DNA from: Rickettsia typhi
GTDB taxonomy: Bacteria > Pseudomonadota > Alphaproteobacteria > Rickettsiales > UBA1997
Reading direction: 5' to 3'
NCBI GenBank assembly: GCA_945865905.1
Contig: CAMBFC010000001.1
Location: 238,127 to 284,971 of the forward strand
Length of the DNA: 46,845 nucleotides
Shown here piece after piece: positions 26,463 through 34,852 of this stretch (its first letter is position 1; every line of letters starts with the position of its first letter). The position numbers and the translations under genes were made by a program. The notes beneath the pieces are model-generated. The model made no database searches, was not told the DNA's origin, and saw only the letters and a list, made by a program, of their open reading frames with translations.

Positions 26463-28166
26463 TTATTCGATCTTAAATAATTTATTATTTTGAGAAAGAG
26501 ATAAAACTTTATATTTACCTACATCGATATCTTGAGGCAATTTATCACTTAAAACAGGAATAATATATTGGCAATTAATCTCGTCGGTGATCTCTGTTAG
26601 TAGGCTTGTAATTTGATTATCATGTATGTTTTCAATCTGATCATGCAAAATGAAGTGTGGACAACTGATGCCTAAGGCATCCGCAAATTGAATATACGCA
26701 AAATCAAATGCTGCTATTTGACCCTTCTTTTTTCCAGTCCCCAAATTGCCGCTAAGGCTAGATATGTTTAATTCGTAGCCCTTTTCATTATTATTTGAAC
26801 TTAAAATAAACTTCTCTCCATAAAGTCTGTCAGAAATATCTGAAAAATATTTATTAAAATCACCTATTCTGGATTGAATGAGGCTGTGTTGAGATTTTAT
26901 TGAATTATCAATATTCTGCAAATCCTCAACAATAGAATTCAACTGCTTTTGTGAGCTTTCCCAGAGTCTTTTTTGCTCATCTAAACTACCCTTCTTTTCA
27001 AAAGATTTATTTAGTTCCAAAATTAATATTTGCAGATCCTCTACAGTTCCAGATCTTGTTAATTTAATAGTAAGATTTTTTTCCTGAACTAGAAGGCTTC
27101 CAATTTCTTTTTTTGATAAAATTAATTCACTTTCAAGCTCTGGAAGCTCTTGGGTAATATATTTAATTTTTGCAGAAACCATCTCGTTATGAAAACTTAG
27201 AGTATCCTCAAATGTTTTTTGAATATTAGGAATTAGAATTTTTGCTTCCTCATATAGTCTTTTTAGTTGCTCGGCATCAGCTCTTGAGAACTCTAGGTCT
27301 AGATCAGACTTACTTTCGGCAATTAGATCTTTTCTTAACTCGAGTCTTGTTATTTTAGTAGCGCATCTATTAATTTCAGACTTTATTTTGTTTAGTAATG
27401 ATATTTCTGCTTCGTATTGTTCATTCAGATTTAGATCATTTTTTCTTTTGGTAAGATCATCGATCGACTTATTAATTACTAACAGCGATTGTTCTATTTG
27501 AGAAATACTACTTTCCTTACCTAACCTTTTCTGAAGATCCTCTTCTATCTTTTTATGAGCAAGAAGTTTCTGCTTTTTATCTGATGACTCAAGATCAATT
27601 CCAAGCCAAAATAAATATAGGGCCTCATACTCATCCTGGGTCGCAGAAGGATGTAAAATTTTTACAGCATTAAATAACTTACCCTTTTCGTCTCTGATAT
27701 TTTTTGAGATAATTTGCCTAAACGATGGTTTTTCTTGTTTTGAATTAAATATTATCAATTTTAATTTTTTTGAAAAATCTTTATCATTGGTAATGCTTTC
27801 TCCATTAATTTCTTGTATTTTTAGTTTATTTTTTAAGAAATTTTTTCTGATAACTATTTCTTCAGACTCTGCATTTTCCAGATCTCTCTTGATAGTTAAG
27901 GCGATAATAATGTTATTTTTCTTTAAAAAATCTTCAATTTGTGTATTTTTTTTATCTCTGAATTCGGTATCTCTATAAATATTTTCACCATTTCCTGCGA
28001 GACAAAAATCTATCAATCTTAATACAGTTGTTTTCCCAACATTATTTCCGGATTCCGTCTTATTTTTTGTCGTTGTTTCATCCACGATGAGATTAAGCCC
28101 TTTGTGAAAGGTAATATCTCTTATGTTGGACGTGCCTTTATCTATTCTTAGATTTTTTAAAAACAT
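26463..28166 (-). CDS. DUF2326 SMC-like ATPase of an ABC-three-component (ABC-3C) system
   Basis: A 567-residue SMC/RecN-like ATPase. N-terminal head: HKGLNLIVDE, then the Walker A region SGNNVGKTTVLRLIDF. Long coiled coils run from about 195 to 420 (many Leu/Glu/Lys heptads). The C-terminal head has the signature region LSGNLGTGKKKGQIAAFDFA, Walker B CPHFILHDQIENI, and a final strand IPVLSDKLP. The wide insert inside Walker A and the DUF2326 C-terminal head are typical of ABC-3C ATPases, described as components of prokaryotic conflict systems. It overlaps the upstream middle-component gene by 10 bases, and all three genes form one leftward operon. It appears complete. Confidence 0.85.
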   Translation of the reverse strand: MFLKNLRIDKGTSNIRDITFHKGLNLIVDETTTKNKTESGNNVGKTTVLRLIDFCLAGNGENIYRDTEFRDKKNTQIEDFLKKNNIIIALTIKRDLENAESEEIVIRKNFLKNKLKIQEINGESITNDKDFSKKLKLIIFNSKQEKPSFRQIISKNIRDEKGKLFNAVKILHPSATQDEYEALYLFWLGIDLESSDKKQKLLAHKKIEEDLQKRLGKESSISQIEQSLLVINKSIDDLTKRKNDLNLNEQYEAEISLLNKIKSEINRCATKITRLELRKDLIAESKSDLDLEFSRADAEQLKRLYEEAKILIPNIQKTFEDTLSFHNEMVSAKIKYITQELPELESELILSKKEIGSLLVQEKNLTIKLTRSGTVEDLQILILELNKSFEKKGSLDEQKRLWESSQKQLNSIVEDLQNIDNSIKSQHSLIQSRIGDFNKYFSDISDRLYGEKFILSSNNNEKGYELNISSLSGNLGTGKKKGQIAAFDFAYIQFADALGISCPHFILHDQIENIHDNQITSLLTEITDEINCQYIIPVLSDKLPQDIDVGKYKVLSLSQNNKLFKIE

Positions 28167-28387
28167 TTTTCGATTCGACCTTCATTGTTTTTTATTGCCC
28201 CTAAAATGAACAACCAGTCTAGAGTTAAAATAAATAAATTCATCGATATTTTTTCGCGCTCATTTAATTTTTGAAAAGCGTCAAAAACATCAATATTATT
28301 ATTTGGCAACGCTTTAATTATTTCTAGCGCTAGAGCGCCCAGATAATATATTTTTCTTTCTGGTTTTATGTCTTGACCTACTATCAT
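28157..28387 (-). CDS. ABC-3C middle component (MC6-like)
   Basis: A small 76-residue helical protein (MIVGQDIKPERKIYYLGALAL, EIIKALPNN, FDAFQKLNEREKISMNLFIL, DWLFILGAIKNNEGRIEK). The helical start with PER, followed by a winged-helix-like body ending ALxWLxxLGAI.xxxGxI, fits the ABC-three-component middle component group usually paired with DUF2326 ATPases. It is thought to bridge the ATPase and the effector protein. It overlaps the HNH gene (four bases) upstream and the ATPase gene (10 bases) downstream, so the three are translationally coupled. Confidence 0.75.
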   Translation of the reverse strand: MIVGQDIKPERKIYYLGALALEIIKALPNNNIDVFDAFQKLNEREKISMNLFILTLDWLFILGAIKNNEGRIEKCF

Positions 28388-29196
28388 GTATTAGGCTCCT
28401 CCAGTATCTTACATCTCATAAAGGCATCAACCATTATAATTGATATTTCAAAAGCAATATCTTCTTTATTCTGATCCCTATTCTTATTGATTAGGTTAAA
28501 AAGCTCATCCTCTATATTTTCTATTATATTGTCAGCATTAAGGCGAATTATACTTATTGGATCCGCAGAGTTCACAACATATCCACCTCTTGCTTTGAGA
28601 TAAATATTTTTAATATTTCTAAGCAACTTCTCTTTTTTAAACGATCCCTGTTTTTCTAATTCGTCGTATATAGAATTTATCTTTGCATAATACACTCTAT
28701 AACTATCAATTAAAGATCGGTTCCTCTTGATATCGTTATGACTAATCTTAGCTTCAATATCAAATGATTTATTATTACTCACTATGCCATCTTGGTCTTC
28801 AAATTCAACATTTGAAATTGCATTTACCGCGAGCTTTAAAAATGAAGTGCTAGAGCTAAGTTTATTTAAAGCAATGCTTTCATGATTTTTTTTCCACTCC
28901 TTTAATAGAACTACAGTGTAAAGATGTTCATTTTGCTTATTGTCAATCGTAGTATGACATTCGTCGCAAAGTAATATTAAGTTATTAAAATGTCTCCTTT
29001 CTTCATCGGTCATTGATTGGTTGTATCTAGTACCTCCCGCACTCGCAGCTTCAATATGACAGATTTTAGAAATTATAGAACTTTTATCTTTGGTGATCAA
29101 AGGTTTCGAACAATCTGGTTTTGAGCATTGATTACCAGCCAATGTGTCAAGTCTTCTTATTGTAGTTCGTGTATATTTTCGCGCTAGCTTTCCCAT
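28384..29196 (-). CDS. HNH-nuclease effector with ABC-3C C-terminal domain
   Basis: The first gene of the ABC-3C operon, 270 residues. Residues 20-110 are an HNH-type zinc-supported nuclease: NQCSKPDCSKPL, ICHIEAASAGGTRYNQSM, then HFNNLILLCDECHTTID. CxxxxC plus CxxCH give the zinc site and CHIEA the catalytic His. A helical region from about 150 to 270 is probably the ABC-3C C-terminal domain that contacts the middle component. The proposed mode, based on family knowledge, is an ATPase sensor controlling a DNA nuclease on invading DNA. All expected residues are present, unlike the neighbouring remnants. Confidence 0.82.
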   Translation of the reverse strand: MGKLARKYTRTTIRRLDTLAGNQCSKPDCSKPLITKDKSSIISKICHIEAASAGGTRYNQSMTDEERRHFNNLILLCDECHTTIDNKQNEHLYTVVLLKEWKKNHESIALNKLSSSTSFLKLAVNAISNVEFEDQDGIVSNNKSFDIEAKISHNDIKRNRSLIDSYRVYYAKINSIYDELEKQGSFKKEKLLRNIKNIYLKARGGYVVNSADPISIIRLNADNIIENIEDELFNLINKNRDQNKEDIAFEISIIMVDAFMRCKILEEPNT

Positions 29197-29296
29197 TGAT
29201 TTTTTAAAGATTCTTAAGAAGAATTAAGTTGTCACAAATTAGTTTAATTCGTTGCCAAATTTGTGATTGAATAATTCATCAAGTTTATTTTATTTG

Positions 29297-29417
29297 CAAA
29301 TTTTTATTCTATAAAAAACCATCCTAAAAACCATCATTTCACAAACAACCAACTTCCATCCAAAAACACCTCCAAAAATCATTAAAATCTTATCCCAAAA
29401 CTCATCCAAAAAACAAA
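29297..29417. other. G-free 121-base tract upstream of the ABC-3C operon
   Basis: No G occurs on the plus strand from 29297 to 29417. On the minus strand the tract is C-free and contains several TTTTGGATG / TTTTTGGAGG-like words. It lies 100-220 bases upstream of the ABC-3C start, in the transcribed direction. No gene is visible in the roughly 300 bases between the ABC-3C start and the YoeB remnant. Confidence 0.6.
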
Positions 29418-29494
29418 GTGCATAAATTATTAAGATTTATGGTTTTGTGGATAATTTTTTTGACAAAAATAAAAATTGGGAACGAAACAAGAAA

Positions 29495-29593
29495 TCCAAT
29501 ACCCGCGAATGGATCAAGCATAATACTATCCAACAACTCTTTGATTCTCTTTACAACTTTCGCATCATTTTTTTGCCAGAATTTTAGATCATC
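29495..29593 (-). pseudogene. YoeB/Txe-type toxin fragment
   Basis: The frame reads DDLKFWQKNDAKVVKRIKEL, then LDSIMLDPFAGIG, matching the N-terminal third of YoeB toxins (the WExxxYWQKxDkkxxkRIneLi...nPFeGiG pattern). It has no start and is lost after GIG, before the catalytic RNase residues. It begins within 10 bases of the stop of the redoxin-like gene. A dead piece of a toxin-antitoxin module. Confidence 0.6.
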
Positions 29594-30135
29594 GGCGGCG
29601 ATTTAATTACTTCCTTTAAATCAATAATTTTATCACCACTCGCAACCCCTTCTTTTTCCCACAATATTTTTCCGCTATCGTCAATCAACAAAGCATAGAT
29701 TTCATCTTCCTTCATTTTGGTAATTTTAAAAAACTCTTTGCGATCAGTATAAACCGTAATTGTGCGTTTTCTTGCCACTTCATCGCGAATTCCAAAGCGC
29801 ATTCCATTATTAACCCACATTCTTTTGAAAGTAGAAAGTTCATAAATTAAAGGAATTTCATAAAAACTTAAATTTTGATTTTCTTTTAAGATTGGCTCTA
29901 CCGCTTTGATCCAAGTATCGACTTCGGCCTGCTGTTCGCGCTTAAATGCAACGATTACCAGATTAAATTTATTTTTAAAAATGGCAGGAAGTTCTTGTTT
30001 TTTTCCATCAAGATCAATGCCTGTTATTTTAGGAAAATAACCATCTTGCCCAATTTCAATTTTTGAATTTTCTCCGGCCCCTATTATGCAAGACTGAAGA
30101 GCGATTAACAAAGCGGCTAAGATTATTTTTTTCAT
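29584..30135 (-). CDS. Thioredoxin-fold (redoxin/Atp10-like) lipoprotein without redox cysteines
   Basis: 183 residues with a lipoprotein signal (MKKIILAALLIALQSC, lipobox LQSC, Cys16). The mature part starts like peroxiredoxins (FPKITGIDLDGKKQELP, FNLVIVAFKREQQAEVDTW) and ends with a thioredoxin-like hairpin (IYALLIDDSGKILWEKEG). The lipidated Cys16 is the only cysteine, so it cannot be a peroxiredoxin. The pattern of GMRFGIRDEVARKRTITVYTD resembles the Atp10 assembly-factor family, which is also cysteine-poor; this assignment is tentative. Divergence from the LysR gene is not seen: both face left, 72 bases apart, with LysR upstream. Confidence 0.8.
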   Translation of the reverse strand: MKKIILAALLIALQSCIIGAGENSKIEIGQDGYFPKITGIDLDGKKQELPAIFKNKFNLVIVAFKREQQAEVDTWIKAVEPILKENQNLSFYEIPLIYELSTFKRMWVNNGMRFGIRDEVARKRTITVYTDRKEFFKITKMKEDEIYALLIDDSGKILWEKEGVASGDKIIDLKEVIKSPPMI

Positions 30136-30207
30136 ATTTTATAAAATTGATATTTCAGAATTAATTCCGATAAAGCGGTCTAAACAGATGTTACGATATT
30201 TAGTTTT

Positions 30208-31047
30208 TTATTTTAAGTTTTTAATTACAAATTCTTCAAATGAATTCACCGCCGCATTATCATTTTTATGCTTAAGCAAAGAAAAATGGCTATCTTTGAG
30301 CTCTGGCAAAAGACGCGATCTAATAATTTTAATTTCGGGCGGAATAATTGTATGTGGAAAAAGCGTAATTCCCAATCCGGCTCTGACTGCAGCTATTTTT
30401 CCTGCATAACTATTGCTAGAAAAAGACAAGCGCCATTTAATTCTTTTTTTCTCAAGAGCCTTTATAGCTTTTTCGCGATAAAGGCAAGGCTTTGGCGAAA
30501 GAACCAAAGGAATCGGTTCACCTTTTTTTATCAATCCAACATTCCCTACCCATTCAAGCTTCTCTGCAAGCAGCTCTAATTCATGCTTAAACTCATGTGG
30601 AGGACTCATTTTAACAACCACTAAATCCAACTCTTTATGTTTGAATTTTTCGTATAAATTAAGACTTAGATCGCATTCTATGTTAAGAAGAATTTTTGGA
30701 TGTATTTGAGAAAATTCTCGCAAAATATCGTAAAGAAACACGCTGGCAAAATCTTCAGGAACGCCAAATCTAACCTCGCCTTTTAGTTCTGGGCCCTTGA
30801 AGCAATCTATTACTTCGCGATGCAAAGCAAATATTTGCCTAATATATCCTAAAAAAATTTCGCCCTCATTGGTTAAAGAAAATACTTTTCCTCTTATAAA
30901 TAACTGTTTTCCAACAAAATTTTCTAGTTTGGCGATTTGCTGACTAACCGCAGATTGAGTTCTGCCAACAATGAGTGCAGCTTTGGTGAAGCTTCTAGTG
31001 TCAGCAACGGCGATAAAGCATTGAGCTGATATAGTGTCAATTTCCAT
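30208..31047 (-). CDS. LysR-family transcriptional regulator
   Basis: N-terminal winged helix-turn-helix (FIAVADTRSFTKAALIVGRTQSAVSQQIAKLENFVGKQLF) followed by the periplasmic-binding-like effector domain (GEVRFGVPEDFASVFLYDIL, GKIAAVRAGLGITLFPHTII). The 279-residue product from ATG 31047 (MEIDTISAQCF) begins exactly at the conserved first helix; an upstream ATG at 31068 is less likely. It is transcribed towards the redoxin-like lipoprotein gene, which could be its target. The effector is not predictable. It diverges from the remnants of the secretion operon. Confidence 0.93.
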   Translation of the reverse strand: MEIDTISAQCFIAVADTRSFTKAALIVGRTQSAVSQQIAKLENFVGKQLFIRGKVFSLTNEGEIFLGYIRQIFALHREVIDCFKGPELKGEVRFGVPEDFASVFLYDILREFSQIHPKILLNIECDLSLNLYEKFKHKELDLVVVKMSPPHEFKHELELLAEKLEWVGNVGLIKKGEPIPLVLSPKPCLYREKAIKALEKKRIKWRLSFSSNSYAGKIAAVRAGLGITLFPHTIIPPEIKIIRSRLLPELKDSHFSLLKHKNDNAAVNSFEEFVIKNLK

Positions 31048-31148
31048 AAGATTTTCTAATATTAGCAATAAAAATTATGAGTTTTACTTTTATAACAAGA
31101 AAAGCTTATATATTCAAGATATAATATAACTTTTTTTAATAAGTAAAT

Positions 31149-32392
31149 TTGGCAGAAACATCTAAACAAAATAAAATGGATAAACTTGGTTCAGAAAAAT
31201 TTAGCGAATTTAACAATAAAAAATCTGAAAATATCAAAATTCTACCATTCTTAAAAAAGATTCTCTTTACTGAATCTTCATTTTTTTGGATGAGTGCAAT
31301 TTATGGACTTGCGATTAGCTTTCTTTCACTTGCTGTTCCACTTTCGGTGCAGTTTTTGATTAACTCGGTCTCTTTTACGGCATTGATTCGCCCCACATTT
31401 GTTTTGGGAGCCGTGCTGTTAATTTTGCTGATATTTTGGGCTGCGTTAAACGCGCTGCAATTTTTTGTTACCGAAATTTTCAGTCGAGATTTTTTGCGCG
31501 AATCACTTCTGAAATAACGATTTTGCTGCTAAAATCAAAGCAACAAAACCCCGAAAAAAAAGAGACAATCAATCGCTTTTTTGAAACAATTACGATCCAA
31601 AAAACTATCCCCAAATTTTTAACAAAAACCTTCTCGACAATCATGCAAGGTTCAATTGGCTTGATTGTGGTTAGTTTTTATCACCCCGTATTTTTTCTTT
31701 TTAGCTTAGTGATTGTAGTTTCTTTGTGGCTAATTTGGTCGCGTTTTTATAAAAAAGCCATTGCCAGCTCGCTTGCTAAAAGCCAAACCAAATATGATAT
31801 TGCCGAGTGTTTTGAAAAAATTGCTCAGTGCCCAACTTCTACTAATTTTGATATTGAGCAAAAAATTAATTCTCTTACCGGAGATTATTTAAAAGACCGC
31901 AAATCGCGCTTTAAAAGCTTATTTTTTCAAGTTATTTTATTGCTTGCACTTTATGCAATTGCCAGCGTTTCACTTATTGTAATTGGCGGCTGGCTAGTTC
32001 TAAAAGGCCAATTAACCATTGGACAATTGGTTGCGGCAGAATTGATTTTATCAGCTTTGCTTTATAATTTTTCGCAACTTGGTCGCGATTTAGAAAATTT
32101 TTATGATCTTGTGGCATCGTGTCAAAAATTATCAAAATTTTATAATTTTTCTATTGAGAAAAAAGATTTTTCGCCATTCACACACTTCAATAATATCAAC
32201 ACTCCTAGGCCGCTAAAAGTTTTACCAAAAATAATTCTAACTTTTTTAGGCTTAACTATTTTAATTTTATGTCTGACGCCATGGCAGCAAACATCTAAAG
32301 GATTAGGACACATAATCGCAACTGACCCCAATGATCGCGCGCAAAATATTAGCGCCCCAATTAACGGTCGAATTAAGAAGTGGTTCTGCTGA
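31149..32392 (+). pseudogene. Type I secretion ABC membrane domain (frameshifted) fused to a HlyD stub; ATPase missing
   Basis: The 5' part (from TTG 31149 or ATG 31176) encodes the first ABC-transporter membrane helices, up to LNALQFFVTEIFSRD. The frame breaks near the T-run at 31477-31480. One extra T would restore EIFQSRFFARITSEITILL, as in family members. The second frame continues with four more helices to ENFYDLVASCQKLSKFYNF. At that point the nucleotide-binding domain should begin, but the sequence passes directly to a HlyD-type membrane anchor (TFLGLTILILCLTPWQQTS, GLGHIIATDPNDRAQNI, SAPINGRIKKW). The rest of HlyD is missing. One indel and at least one large deletion have merged two genes. 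It cannot hydrolyse ATP. Confidence 0.75.
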
Positions 32393-33716
32393 AAAAAAGC
32401 TGTCGCATCAAGAAGTTATTGCGTCGGCAAATAAAAACTATCCGCAAATTTTATCTTATTATGAAAAAGTAAGCGCCTCAGAAGGCTCTGCCCTAGCCTC
32501 TCTTGGATTTTTCGACATTAAATTAAAACAAAGCTATTCTGACAAAAGTCGCGGCTTTTATGATGGAAAAATCACCGATACTTCGCTTGAAAAAGAACTC
32601 GGTTTTATGGGCACAAAAGTTTATGGCGGATATCGCAAATCTTTTGGCGGCTTTGCTGATTATGAAGGAGGCTCGCGCACCAATGATGGCGGCGAATATC
32701 GCGCCGGAGCTCGATTCTCTTTACTAAAAGATAGCTCAATTGATCAAAACCGACTTAGTGTAATTTTGGCAAATCTTGGGGTTAAAGAAAGTCAAATTCA
32801 ACTTGAAACAATTAAAAAAGAAATCGAGCGCGATGCCACCAAGGCTTATTGGAAATGGATCTCTTCTGCAAAAATTTTTCACATTTACGAAGATCTTTAT
32901 CAACTTTCGCTCAAGCGACAAACTCAACTTGAAGAAAAATTAAAAAAAGGAGATGTTGCTGAAATTATAGTTGCAGAAAATAAAAAAAATATTTTACGCC
33001 GCAAAAGCACACTGGCCAAGGCTCGGCAAGATTTTGAAAATTCAGCAATTTATCTTTCGCTTTTTTGGCGCGGTGAAAATGGCGCCCCAATTGTTCCAAA
33101 ACAAGATCAGGTTGCAGAAATTAATTTTGCACTTCACGAAATTGAAAATTCTCAGATTGTTCGCGATTTAGAAACGGCGCTATCAAATCGACCAGAATTA
33201 CAAATTTTAAAAATACAAAAAGAACAAAATTCAAGCCGATTAAAATATTCTGAAAATCTTTTTAAACCTCAGCTAGATGTTGATGTTGGCGCTTCAAAAG
33301 ACCTAGGAAACGGCCCCGCATCAAGATCTCAGGCCAATAATTATGTTGGCTTAGATTTTTCAATTCCACTTCAACAGCGCGAAGCTCGCGGAAAAACTGC
33401 TGAATATGAATCAAAGTTAAAATCTCTAAAATATGAGCAGCAACTTTTGGAAGAAAAAATTAGAGCTGAACTTGAGCAAATTAAAATTCAAATCAGCAGC
33501 ATCGTTGAAATGCACCACAACCTCGCAGAAGAAGCTAAATTAGCTGATTTGCTTGAATATTCTGAGCGCGAAAAATTTAAACACGGCGCCAGCAATTTCT
33601 TTTTAGTAAATCTGCGCGAACAAGACACTGCGGCCTCAAAAGCAGCAGTGATTGAGATGCTTGAAAAATATCAAAGCGCGCTTGCTGATTATAAAATGGC
33701 GGTGTTTTTAAATTAA
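32331..33716 (+). pseudogene. TolC-family outer-membrane channel, N-terminus lost
   Basis: About 440 residues of an outer-membrane efflux protein: LSHQEVIASANKNYPQIL, YRAGARFSLLKDSSID, a long helical barrel (IKKEIERDATKAYWKWISS, SLKRQTQLEEKLKKGDVAE), and the second repeat from LSNRPELQILKIQKEQNSS to VNLREQDTAASKAAVIEML. The conserved part starts around 32385, but no signal peptide precedes it. The first 18 codons are an alternative frame of the HlyD stub. The junction near 32380-32386 is a second deletion scar joining HlyD to TolC. Without export signal and ATPase it is probably non-functional, although the remaining frame is intact. Confidence 0.7.
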
Positions 33717-33824
33717 ATAATTGCCTTACTCAAAGCTTCTTCGAGGTTTTTAACCTTAAAATTATACCCACTTTGCAGCAGTTTTTTTGGTGCGACATTT
33801 TGTCCGTTAAGCAATAATTCATCG
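33713..33824 (-). pseudogene. Duplicated 3' end of the TIGR01777 epimerase gene
   Basis: The minus strand reads DELLLNGQNVAPKKLLQSGY-NFKVKNLEEALSKAII and stop. It is nearly identical to the C-terminus of the complete epimerase encoded at 36229-37134. The DNA match spans 33713-33824 against 36229-36337, with mismatches concentrated in the last 30 bases before the stop. The stop overlaps that of the TolC gene. The two copies, in the same orientation, bound the island between them. Confidence 0.9.
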
Positions 33825-33893
33825 CGATTTAAGTCTTTTTTGACTTGTTAAACAAAAACAGCCCCCGTCATTGCAGAGCTAGAATTTCTTAAC

Positions 33894-34077
33894 GCCAATT
33901 CGGGATAAGGAATAAAAGCGATAATACACTCAAGCCCTACACTGGATTGCCGCGGCGCTAAAGCACCTCGAGAGCGACAAAACTCAAGTTCGTCGTTGCG
34001 AGGCGCTTTAGCGCCGCGGCAATCCAGTGTAGGGCTTGAGTTTGAGCTGCCTTACTTTGCTCTTATCCCGAATTGGC
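33894..34077. repeat. Third long palindrome (184 bp), different core
   Basis: Outer arms GCCAATTCGGGATAAG (33894-33909) and its reverse complement (34062-34077) are perfect. An 18-20-base unpaired zone follows, then perfect 37-base inner arms (33928-33964 and 34005-34041) containing CACTGGATTGCCGCGGCGCT. The centre (33965-34004) has further partial pairing (ACCTCG/CGAGG). The words ATTGCGAGG and GCAATCCAG are typical of small palindromic repeats in Rickettsiales-like genomes. Its length matches the other two long palindromes but its core does not. The rest of 33825-34229 holds only this element and the first REPIN-like copy. Confidence 0.9.
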
Positions 34078-34143
34078 ACTCTTAAGATCGCAAAGCAATT
34101 CTTAGAAATTATTCATCCGCAATCCATGCCGGATGCAGGACTA

Positions 34144-34234
34144 GGTTTGTAACAGTCCCGAAGGTTCATGTCCATTTTTTAAATTCCGATGGACATGAAA
34201 GTTAGAACGGCATTGCAAATGCCGTCCTGCTAAG
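34144..34234 (+). repeat. REPIN-like paired hairpin, copy 1
   Basis: GGTTTGTAAC lead, hairpin A (TTCATGTCCAT with ATGGACATGAA, 34165-34199), hairpin B (34205-34227, AACGGCAT-TGCAA-ATGCCGT with one broken end pair) and tail TGCTAAG. It is over 90% identical to copy 2 at 34760-34852. Its tail supplies the stop codon that truncates the transposase on the other strand. Confidence 0.9.
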
Positions 34235-34622
34235 GTGAATTATTAATTTCGGTTAATGATTTATCCGCCAGAGCTTCTCCTGAATAAAGTTTCTGCGCTT
34301 TAAGCATTAGAACTTTGGCGAAATCGCAATAAATATTACAATCACGCTTCTCGTTAGCGTCAGATAAAGTGCTTTTAGAAACATTGCCTCTGATGCCAAT
34401 ATTATAGAGCTTGCTTGACATACTTCGCAGACAAGTCTCAATATCGCGGAGACTTTCCCTAGAAGTTAATTGAGCAAAAGCCATACATAAAAACTGATCG
34501 TAACAAGAAAAACTTCGAGTGCGATAGTTTCCGCCGTAACGTTTAACACATTGATTAAATTCATACATCGGCATGAAATTCATAATGTGACTAAAAATAA
34601 ACTTACCTGAATTACGTCCCAT
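34230..34622 (-). mobile_element. IS4-family transposase, N-terminal fragment
   Basis: 130 codons starting MGRNSGKFIFSHIMNFMPMY, with RSFSCYDQFLCMAFAQLTSR and ESLRDIETCLRSM, the DUF4372 N-terminal domain of a common IS4-type transposase. The coding similarity ends at about residue 125, where the sequence runs into the tail of REPIN copy 1. The DDE catalytic core (about 250 residues) is missing. No terminal inverted repeat could be recognised with confidence. A dead insertion-sequence remnant. Confidence 0.85.
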
Positions 34623-34759
34623 AATCTCTTTCTTTGGTTAAAAAAGAAATTATGAGAAAATTTAATAGGAAATATAATCGAAAAAAATTTCTAACCCGCC
34701 ATAAAGCTTGATTTGTAAGGGTTGGTAGAGATTTGTTTCTTTCTTAACCGGACAGTAGT

Positions 34760-34852
34760 GGTTTGTAACCCAGTCCTGCAGGTTCATGTCCATTTTTTAA
34801 ATTCCGATGGACATGAAAGTTAGGACGGCATTGCAAATGCCGTCCTGCTAAG
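34760..34852 (+). repeat. REPIN-like paired hairpin, copy 2
   Basis: The same organisation as copy 1: hairpin A TTCATGTCCAT/ATGGACATGAA, hairpin B GGACGGCAT-TGCAA-ATGCCGTCC (perfect 9-bp stem here), tail TGCTAAG. The tail ends exactly where tRNA-Ser sequence begins. The space between the transposase fragment and this repeat (34623-34759) shows nothing else. Confidence 0.9.

Noticed and set aside
29418..29606. 62-residue plus-strand open frame (MHKLLRFMVLWIIF...)
   Set aside because: It is the reverse strand of the YoeB fragment and of the end of the redoxin-like gene, which explain the sequence better.
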